DNA of 64,000 nucleotides from Harmonia axyridis (taxonomy: Eukaryota > Arthropoda > Insecta > Coleoptera > Coccinellidae), in assembly GCF_914767665.1 (NCBI RefSeq), contig NC_059501.1:26450501-26514500 (forward strand), in the 5' to 3' direction. Within the stretch, counting starts at the first letter, position 1; each line of letters begins with the position of its first letter. Under the pieces are notes generated by a model. The model did not search any database, had not been told where the DNA came from, and saw nothing but the letters and a program-made list of their open reading frames with translations. Positions 55,845 to 64,000 of the stretch are shown here, one piece after another. Made by a program: the position numbers and the translations under genes.

Positions 55845-57248
55845 TATACGAAGTTGTGCGAGACGGTAATCAATGACCGTTTCAAAGGTTACTTCGAAAT
55901 CGAATATTGTTGGCTTCACATTCGAGGGTTTTGCCAAAAACATACTTGTCAGCTAAAATCAGTTTATTTCCGAAGTCATTGAGAGAACATCCCAAGTAGA
56001 TATATTAGATACTGATTTTTCAAAGGCTTTTGATCTGCTTGACCATGGAATATTGTTGAGGAAGTTGTCTCAATTTGGCCTTTCCTCGGCTCTCATTGGT
56101 AAGTAAGACTTGAAAAGTCTTACTTGTCCAATAGGCAGCAATATGTCGAGTTCAAGGGAGTCAGGTCTACAGTGTTCTCCAGTACTTCTGGAGTCCCTCA
56201 AGGAAGTAAACTTGGGCCACTCCTTTTCATAATATTTATTAATGATTTGGCGGAGGTAGTTGATGTCGACTGTTTGTTATATGCTGATGATTTCAAAATA
56301 TACCTGGAGGTAAGCAATGTATCGGACTGCTTGCGACTCGCCTCTAATTTGCAACGCGATGAAGAGTGGTGTAGAAGAAACAGGTTACCTTTGAACGCTG
56401 AGAAGTGTAATGTTATGTCATTTACGCAAAATAAAAATACTATTTGTTTTGATTACACAATAGCTTCCAAAGTTCTCCAGCGTCCATCGGTGTTAACTGA
56501 TTTAGGAGTGAATTTTGATTCCAGACTTTCGTTTGTGCCACACATTGATGCTACCTTGTCTGCTGCGAATGGGATGTACGGGCTCATAGCGCGAATCTCT
56601 CGCGATTTCTCTGACACAGTCACATTAAAGACCCTTTATTATGCATTTGTCAGATCAAAATTAGAATACGCGTCTATAATATGATCTCCTTGCTACCAGG
56701 TCCATATTGAGAGAGTTGAGTCTGCGCAGCGGCGTTGTCTAAAACTTTTTTCATATAGAGCAGATGGTGTCTACCCGCCTATCGGTTTTCCTCAGAACCT
56801 GCTTTTAAGCAGACACTGTATGAATAGTTTGAAATGTCGACGAGAATGTCATTCAGTTGTATTTACTCACAAACTAATAAACGGTGTCATTAAAGATCCT
56901 TGCATTCTCGAAACACTAAATTTTGCTATTCCAAGACCAGCCTCTAGACTCTAGAGTTAGAAATACATTTTATATGCCGACACCTCGAACGAATACATTG
57001 AAGTATTCACCTCTTTATAATTTGTGTGATGCCTGTAATACTATCAGTTCTCACTTGGATATTTTTAATTGTTCCATTCTAAATATCAGATCACATTATT
57101 TTGATTGACTGAGCATTTTTGTTATCGTTTTTTTTCTCAGAATATGTAATATTAGTGTATACTTTATTTTTCATATGTTCCTTGTTCTGTAGTTGGGTTT
57201 AAACCTGTAGAACATTGTATATGTTAAATAAATAAATAAATAAATAAA
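55845..57248 (+). pseudogene. LINE reverse transcriptase with 3' end, frameshifted
   Basis: The RT begins at KLCETVINDRF (55849), then VDILDTDFSKAFDLLDH (about 55998-56045). The longest open part, 56124-56684, has SGVPQGSKLGPLLFIIFIND, the catalytic LLYADDFKIYL, LPLNAEKCNVMSFT and TLYYAFVRSKLEYASII. After a stop it continues VHIERVESAQRRCLKLFSYR and ends with FYMPTPRTNTLKYSPLYNLC and LDIFNCSILNIRS (to 57108). The 3' UTR closes with a TAAA-repeat tail at 57227-57248. It is 5'-truncated with small lesions and is the best preserved LINE here. The relic at 4905-5692 is the same family. Confidence 0.88.
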
Positions 57249-57249
57249 T

Positions 57250-57885
57250 TACATTATTACATTCCTCAGACCAGTATCCTCATTTTATATTTTTCATAAT
57301 TTGTTGCCCACGAACATTGATACTTTTCAATATCATAATTTGCAGTGTCCGGGTAAAATGAAATAAACACAAGACTCTGTGGATAATTCATATTCAAAAA
57401 ATATAATAAAAATTCCCCAAGAAGAATGTCTTTTTTTTCTCATATTTGTTCTTTGTAAATGTTTCAGTCCACTTCAATATATCTAATCTAGTTTTTGGCT
57501 CTTATTTTAACTTTAAGCTATCAGCTGTCACTCCAATAAACATGTGATTGGAGTTTCTATAACAAAATGAAAAAACGAGACAATGTGCTCCATTTCAGAA
57601 TTTTCAGGAAATGAATAAGAAATCAAATCAAACCTCCATTAGATCAGTAACATCAAAAAAATTAAACATACCTTTTTTCAGCTATGTCAGATGTGAAATG
57701 TGAAATTATGCTGTTGAAATGTTGATCACCAAACCACTGGCCAGAGCCAGATTAAGATTCTGAAATACCTTCCGATAATATCTGCAACATACCTGAATAA
57801 TAATATCGCAATAACAAGCTATGAACATTAATGTCTCCTGTTGTAAATAATAAACAATTGCTTGATATCGCCACAAAAAATCTGA
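57250..57885. other. No gene recognised
   Basis: AT-rich; nothing supported. Confidence 0.55.
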
Positions 57886-57893
57886 ATGTTAAA

Positions 57894-58954
57894 CATGGGC
57901 GCCCGCAGGGGGGATGCCTCATCTTTCAGCACATCACCCTCAATATTACTTTCTCAATCCAAAGGGCAAGAAAAAAAGGAAAGTAATAGATTCACAACTA
58001 TTTTGCGGTTTTCAATGGAATTACATACTATACATATAATCCATAATCGGTAGAGGTATTTTTTGAATTGAAAACTCTTTTAGGCGCGTTGAGCACTTCT
58101 TGGGTGAAGAAAAATCATGGAACCGAAGGCACTCCATGTGTGTCAATTTGCTTATAAATTCATCTTATAAACTGTCCGTAACCGTTAAGTATGGAACAAA
58201 ATTCATGTTTAGCTGAACAGACCATTTTAAGAAATAATCCTGAAACACGTCGATTTTTTATTTTAATTTACCGTATTTTAAAATAATAATCTAATATACA
58301 GGGTGAACTACTTTCGAGGAATGACGTCAGTGTCATTTTTTTTAATGGAACACCCCCATTTGTCTTAATTTTCCGATTACTCTGGCTGAGCAGATTCCAA
58401 AAATGTATCACATGTTGATTACAATTGGTACAGGGTGGACAAAAATACAATAGTTTTATGTGTGCTCATAAAGTGACGCGTAACATTCTTTATTAGTTGA
58501 ATTAACAATATTATCAAAAATACGGCAATTGATTTGAATATAACACCCTGTAGTTTGTTACATTTTTAGATTAATAAAAATGTATAAAAATAATAAATAA
58601 TTCCTTTCATATTCTGTCTGCTAGACCACAAGTACCAAACATGTTTGGAAACAGCTCATTTTTATTAATCTAAAAATGTAACACACTACAGGGTGTTACA
58701 TTCAAACCAATAAGCGCTAGACAATAAGTATTTTTGATAATATTGTTAATGTAACTAATAAAGAATATTATGCGTTATTTTATGAGCACACACATGATCT
58801 TTTGAAATTCAGAGTAGACGCTGGTGATAAATATAAATACAGAAATAGAAAGAAACGGAATACTGATGTCGCCTACGACAATCATGGACGCCTAATCGTT
58901 TTTCAATAATTTTCATTTTGCCCCCCCTGAGAAAAATGTCTGCGGGCGCCCATG
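57894..58954. mobile_element. hAT-type non-autonomous element with 8-bp target duplication
   Basis: Perfect 15-bp inverted ends, CATGGGCGCCCGCAG at 57894 and CTGCGGGCGCCCATG ending at 58954. The direct duplication ATGTTAAA (57886-57893 and 58955-58962) flanks it. An 8-bp duplication is characteristic of hAT elements. No transposase is present. The middle (58165-58800) is a different inverted-repeat element, so this is a nested pair. Confidence 0.9.
58165..58800. repeat. Composite inverted-repeat element inside the hAT element
   Basis: Left part 58165-58440 matches 37620-37800 and the complement of 38160-38420. Arms 58455-58593 and 58660-58795 are reverse complements of each other (GTGTGCTCATAAAGTGACGC against TTATTTTATGAGCACACAC), with CAGGGTG junctions at 58299, 58431 and the 58544/58688 pair. 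Confidence 0.75.
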
Positions 58955-58962
58955 ATGTTAAA

Positions 58963-59820
58963 TGAGAGAACTATTCTGGGCTCCCCAATATATCCATCTC
59001 CATCAAATGAATACCAATTCTCGACTATACATGAAAAATGTCCTTATTCAGTATAACGTCAGCATTTTCAGAGATATATATCCCCAGAAACTCCGCCTGA
59101 AACTGCATAAAAGTGTGTAAGTTTAGAAAATATTCGTAACGACCGCAGAACCCATTTCCATAATATTCAAATGAAGCCCCTAGTAAGACCATTTATGCAA
59201 CTTTGTGGCGTATATATGTATGCTCATCCCAAAGCCTGAGATCGATGAACTTTGAACTAGGACGAGAGGCTGACAATGGCATTTGAATACAATCAACATG
59301 TTTTGGTCCCGAATTGAATACTTCTTTATGCCCGGGTTGAAAATCAAGATAGATTTCATGGCCTGTCATGATCACACAACACATTTAATTGGATCACACA
59401 AAAACTTAATCGCTTGACATGAATTATTATGGTGACGTGATTTTCAAGGTACAATTTTCAATTGAATCATTCTTCATTCAGTGGTAGAATTTCAATGATG
59501 TGGGTTCAAGGAACATAAATATACATATTGACCTACGACATCGATCAAAACCATAGAGTAATAAACATAGATAGAAGGAGTATACGCAATTTTTACTTGT
59601 CCTCAACATGGTTAGATTACGTTGTCGGATTGTGATATATTTTCAAATCCACAATTTTACTATATAGTTATGAATGTATATTATATTGAATGAAATATAT
59701 TCATTTAAGTGATTCCCTATAAAAGATGGAAATTTGAATATTTGGAATCCGATATTTTTTTCCACTTTTCGAATTTATAATAAGCAGAATATTTATTATT
59801 TTCTATTCCTTTCTGCTGAA
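58963..59820. other. No gene; upstream flank of mRpL11
   Basis: No supported gene. The minus-strand frame at 59193-59384 is unassigned. Confidence 0.5.
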
Positions 59821-60171
59821 GTCCAAAGGTTTGGCAACTGTTGCTCTCCTAGTGTCATCGGTTGTTTCGCGGTGTTTGTCGCGCTTGAATTTGTTTTCTG
59901 AATTTCTGATATATTTGGGTATTTATTTCTATATATTTTGAGTTGATATGAAACGTTGATTCATTATTGGACATAAGAAGTGCGTTCTTTGTGGAGAAAC
60001 TCGCGAATTGAGTGAAATATCGTATCCATTCTTAGATTATCTCCATCCCTGACAAATTTTTCATGAGGTTTCTATTGGAGAACAATAACAACATCACCTG
60101 GTATCGCTGATATGTTTTCATTTCCGCGCGGTTCATGTCAAATTGAATTTTAATTTTTCCTACTGAAAAAA

Positions 60172-60759
60172 ATGTCGAAAGCTGCGGCAAGACTGAAATC
60201 TATGAAAAAAACTGTGGAAAAAATTAAACATGGACATATCAGAACCAATATACCCGCAGGTTTAGCATCTGCTGGTCCACCTTTGGGCCCAGTGCTTGGT
60301 CAGAGAGGATTAAATATAGCAGCTTTCTGCAAAGACTTCAACGAGAGAACAAACGATATTAAGGAAGGTATACCTTTACCAACGAGAGTATTCGTCAATC
60401 CTGATCGGAGTTATGAATTAATTATCCATAAACCTCCAGTTGTGTATTATTTGAAACAAGCTGCTGGTATCCAAAAGGCCTCGCTTAAAGGAGGAGATGA
60501 AATAGCTGGGATGATTACTTTAAAACATGTTTATGAGATTGCTAAAACAAAACAGGATGATCCTACTTTGCAAATTAAGTCATTACAACAAATATGTGAA
60601 ATGATATGTGGCATAGCTAGGTCATGTGGAATGAAAATTTTTAAAAACTTAGATGCTGAAGAATATGCTGAATTTTTGGAGCAGAGAAAGCTATATGTTG
60701 AGGAAGTTCGAAAGGAACTTCAAGAAAAGAAGGAAGCTAAAATGTTGAGAACAGGATAA
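60172..60759 (+). CDS. mRpL11: Mitochondrial ribosomal protein L11 (uL11m)
   Basis: An intact, intronless 195-codon frame. uL11m forms the GTPase-associated stalk base of the mitochondrial large subunit with 16S rRNA and contacts elongation factors. The N-terminal L11 domain (about residues 20-78) shows IRTNIPAGLASAGPPLGPVL and GQRGLNIAAFCKDFNE; the C-terminal RNA-binding domain (about 85-157) shows IIHKPPVVYYLKQAAGIQKA and the end region ICGIARSCGMKIF. A charged helical tail (about 160-195) is usual for the animal protein, whose length this matches. The start follows an in-frame TAA 21 bases upstream and has a favourable AAAATG context. AATAAA at 60770 is followed 12 bases later by 12 A residues, so a processed retrocopy is possible, but the reading frame is fully open. 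Confidence 0.95.
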   Translation: MSKAAARLKSMKKTVEKIKHGHIRTNIPAGLASAGPPLGPVLGQRGLNIAAFCKDFNERTNDIKEGIPLPTRVFVNPDRSYELIIHKPPVVYYLKQAAGIQKASLKGGDEIAGMITLKHVYEIAKTKQDDPTLQIKSLQQICEMICGIARSCGMKIFKNLDAEEYAEFLEQRKLYVEEVRKELQEKKEAKMLRTG

Positions 60760-60769
60760 ACTATGTGTA

Positions 60770-60799
60770 AATAAATTTAGTAGTATTAAAAAAAAAAAA
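60770..60799 (+). terminator. Poly(A) signal and genomic A12 tract after mRpL11
   Basis: AATAAA at 60770-60775, then 12 bases, then twelve A residues at 60788-60799. The spacing is that of a cleavage site plus poly(A) tail, unusual in a non-retroposed gene. Confidence 0.7.
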
Positions 60800-61279
60800 T
60801 TAGATAGTTCATGTTGGGGACAAAATTTGCTTACTGATAATAACATATGCTCCCTCTATCTGTGTTTATTACTCTGAGATTATAAGCATAACATAAAAGT
60901 AAAATTCTACAATAATTCTGTAACTCGAATAGAATCGAACGAATCAGATCGTAAACTGGGAGATCGGAATGTTTCACTTATAATATCTTGACCAAATTTG
61001 ATTCTCTGTATCCACTTCTTTTTCTATCGCCAAATTTAATTCGTAAATGATGTCTTTAGTTACTCGAGTTACAGAATACCAGTCCGAAATGATTCCGGTG
61101 CATTTCTATTCGATCCATACCATCTCTATTAGATTTGAAGTTACATAATATCTATAATAAAAAGTCAGCACTCCACAATATGTTCTTTTTGGTCTTGAAT
61201 ACTTTTCACCGAAATTTTTTGATTTAGTGCACTGTTTATTCAGAAAGCTTGGATTCCGATAAAGTATTTGATGTCCAAA
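60800..61279. other. No gene recognised
   Basis: Contains an 11-bp inverted pair CTGTAACTCGA (about 60918) and TCGAGTTACAG (about 61072), perhaps a decayed miniature element. No gene. Confidence 0.45.
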
Positions 61280-62278
61280 CCCGCATACCGATGCCAAATC
61301 TCATTGAAATTGGTCCCCGGGAAATTGACATTTGCTCATCAGTGTACGTCCTGAAAAACTGATTTTTTATGGACATATCTACTACATGTTCCGAATATCC
61401 ATACCAATTTTCATGACTATCAGGCTAGCAGAACGCGATATGAGAAAATTCCGGGAATTTCACGTTATTCGGAAATGTTGAATTTTATACGAACCATGTA
61501 CTGCTCAAATAAGGTACTCATACCAAATTTCATTGAAATCGTGAAAGAATTGTATGAGTTAGGGTTGTTACAAGGAACTTTGACGAAGACAATTTAATTG
61601 TAGCTATAAGGTCAAAATTATGGCATTTAGATATAGAAAACTACATAAAAAATATTCAGTTATTATTTTTCAAAAAGTCACAAAATATACAGCGTGATCC
61701 ATTTTTATGGGTTCTGCGACTTAAGTTTGTACATCTAATTGCCGGCATTTTTAGAAACAAAAATTCAACTGAAATTAAAAAAAAACTAGAGTACCTATTC
61801 TTTTGTAAAAGTATGAAAAGGGTCTATCAAAACTTTCTTACACTATATTAATTTGACTCACCTTGTTGAACAAACACTCCAGAAAAAAACACACACTACA
61901 AAATACAAATTATCCTGTAGAAACCAATGTGAAAAGTACACTCAGAAATGGTAAATGAATTATGTAGGTATTTTGTTATTATAACTCCGACCACAGACCA
62001 ACTCCGACCAATATATTTGCAAAGAGCATGTAAACTACGTTTCTTTGTTTTAATGTCAACTACGTGAATATTACTGCCAGTGACACATTATTTTATTAAA
62101 AAAGTGAAATGTTCTAGTTTCCTGTGCAACTTTCGTATTTTTTTCTTACATAAGAACCTTCTCCTAATAATAACAAATACAACAAAAAAAAGAATTAGTG
62201 AAATCGGTCCAGCCATTCACGCGTGATGCCGTGACCAAGGGAAAAAGGGATTCATTTTTATATATATAGAAGATAGAT
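61280..62278 (+). repeat. Dispersed repeat with RTE-type 3' end
   Basis: Phrases of the type CATACCAAATTTCATTGAAATCG recur in variant form at about 61290, 61400 and 61520. Near the end, GAAATCGGTCCAGCCATTCAC leads to GGGATTCATTTTTATATATA at 62250-62270, a terminus widespread in insect RTE-type LINEs and derived SINEs. No coding sequence was recognised. Confidence 0.45.
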
Positions 62279-62603
62279 TGGTAGCCGACTTTCTAGGTGG
62301 CGTACAAGAGAATTCAATATTTTATATTTAACCATTTGGACGCTGGCTGTACAGGATGTCAATATTGAAATACACTGAAAATCCTATGCGGCAGTTAACG
62401 TGTTAAAACTCTCTCTATGCATATGCCAAATATCAAAAAATCACCTAATATGTATTTAATTAATTACCTAATATAATATAATATTCAATTTATTTACCTA
62501 ATACAATATAATAATTGTAAATTATTAATCTCACTGATCTCATAATAACAGATTAAACTTGGCTGAAATTTATTTTGAATATGTGAAATATTATATAGTC
62601 GTA

Positions 62604-63297
62604 CAACTTTGCTTAAGCCGTTTTTTTCCGAAATTCGAGGCTTTATTGTAAAAAAAACTGGTTATACATTAATGATTCAAAGTATATCGTCCATCGCTGG
62701 CCACTACTTTCTCCTATCTTTCGGGCCGTGTGCTATTGATCGAAGCAAGTGATAGTCTGAGGGAGCAACGCTGGGAGAATACGTCGGGGTAGGACTTCAA
62801 CTCGTACGACACCCAATTTCCTTGTTTCTGAATCATTTCTATGACTTTTAGGCGTTTTGAAATTGCTTGTTACGTCACTCCCAATGATCCTGCCAACTTT
62901 TGTTGCGTTTGACAAGAGTCTTGATCAGGTAATGTCTCAAATTCTGCATCTTCGAAAACCTTCTCTCTTCTACCGCCATGCTGGTCATTCCATCAATCAT
63001 TGGTCCATTCGCGGTACGTTTTTTCACTAATGGCGGCCTCTCCATATGTATTTGAGAGCATTCGATGAGCTTCAGTCCCAGATTTCTTCATATCAAAGCA
63101 GAAATGAAGAGAATTTGGCTCGTAAGCTGACATGTTCAATACAAAATAACTTCATGATGCAAACACAAATCGAATAATATTTCGATGGCGTTATGTTAAC
63201 AAATACCTAAGCTTATTGTATGACATCTTCAATCTATTTATTTCGACTGCCACTTACCGCTATAGTTATCTATTGCAAAACGGAGGAAGCAAAGTTG
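62604..63297 (-). mobile_element. Internally deleted mariner
   Basis: Inverted ends CAACTTTGCTT...CCG (62604) and GGAAGCAAAGTTG (ending 63297) are flanked by TA. On the minus strand an N-terminal portion (SLGVTSNFKTPKSHRNDSET) runs to the WV-YELK region, then jumps to PTYSPSVAPSDYHLLRSIAH (third Asp box). After a second loss it jumps to the EKVVASDGRY tail. The central catalytic region is deleted, producing a 694-bp non-autonomous copy of the family at 23705-24468, whose 3' end it matches (CGAAATTCGAGGCTTTATTG). Confidence 0.85.
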
Positions 63298-63299
63298 TA

Positions 63300-64000
63300 C
63301 ACAATATTATGCGAAATGTGAATCTGTTATTACGCTCATGCTGAAAAATTGACATATTTCCGAGAAAATCAAAATGCTCCAACTAGTTGCGCAATTAGTT
63401 TATGAAAAATGAGTGCTCAAAAATTCAAAAACTTCTTCGATTCAATGTGCAAAAATTTTTTAACAACTCACCATCTACTGAAATCCTCATTGTCTGTCTC
63501 ATACTATTTCTGTCCTGGAATTCTCGACTTCAACTCCGAACCAGTCCAGCCCTGATATCCCAGCACGTCTTCCCCAAGCATCGCGCCACGTTCAAGAAGA
63601 CAAAAACATTATAACATTTCGGAGAAAGAAACGTCGTGATTGTTGAACGTGTAACAACAGATGAACGTACTCCGCTTAAAACCAAAGGATAATGTAGCCT
63701 TCGAAAACAATGCTCCCCAGGGATAATATATCTATTATCCCGTCCATTGTTGTGATTTGAGAGAAAAGGTTCGGAGAGAAACTCGAAACGTTAGTCTCCT
63801 ATTGTCGTGATCAGATTTCTATCGATTCGCTTTGATTGCTACGTCTTATTGTTGTTGACGGAGTCAGGAACCCATTCTGATGGAGGGCAATGAAAAACGA
63901 TGTACGAAAAATTGAATTTTGCTACCATAACAAGAGCGCTTTGAAGAATTGATGTTTGCGTTGAAGGCCCGGGTCGACGAGGGGGCCTACAATTTTTATT
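63300..64000. other. No gene recognised
   Basis: 63480-64000 is more GC-balanced and unique-looking. The frame at 63402-63614 has no known motif. It may be the flank of a host gene beyond the window. Confidence 0.45.

Overview
The window is AT-rich eukaryotic nuclear DNA, almost certainly from an insect and possibly a beetle. The evidence is the set of mobile elements (mariner, Tc1, DD41D-type, hAT, PIF/Harbinger, Jockey-like, RTE-like, Penelope and Ty3/gypsy), a MADF-BESS protein gene and an insect-like mitochondrial ribosomal protein gene. There are no bacterial operons, no CRISPR array and no convincing functional tRNA. Only two protein genes look intact: a two-exon MADF-BESS gene on the minus strand (51217-53277) and an intronless mRpL11 gene on the plus strand (60172-60759). 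Nearly everything else recognisable is transposon debris in unique-looking intergenic or intronic DNA.

Layout. 1.9-5.7 kb: a Jockey-like reverse transcriptase (RT) relic split by a hairpin element, an RTE-like tail, and a minus-strand LINE 3' fragment. 7.8-18.3 kb: a duplicated block made of a 2.1-kb TIR element plus a DD41D transposon; between the two copies lie a U6 snRNA fused to a truncated LINE and a Jockey-like relic. 20-27 kb: a second DD41D-type element with a perfect 185-bp palindrome, a 765-bp fold-back element with nested palindromes beside a truncated mariner, and a nearly complete Tc1 element with a mutated catalytic Glu. 27.8-31.9 kb: RTE-like relics and a degenerate tandem repeat. 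33.5-37 kb: a hAT transposase cut in two by a Penelope-like element that carries inverted long repeats, a GIY-YIG endonuclease and hammerhead-like cores. 37-40.8 kb: a LINE cut by an 811-bp inverted-repeat element, a MITE and a second hAT relic. 43-50.9 kb: a fold-back repeat, a gypsy RT relic, and an element with inverted repeats of about 465 bp. 51-53.5 kb: the MADF-BESS gene with a Harbinger transposase relic in its intron. 53.6-59 kb: a degraded Tc1/mariner element, two LINE relics in opposite orientation, and a hAT-type element with an 8-bp target duplication. 59.8-64 kb: mRpL11, a repeat with an RTE-like end, and an internally deleted mariner.

There is no evidence that the genes act together. 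The biological interest lies in the nested insertions, which give a relative chronology, in the many long inverted repeats that could make hairpin RNA, in the U6-LINE chimera, and in the contrast between an intact MADF gene and the decayed Harbinger transposase inside it. All calls were made by eye from sequence and translated motifs; family names rest on motif recognition, not on searches.
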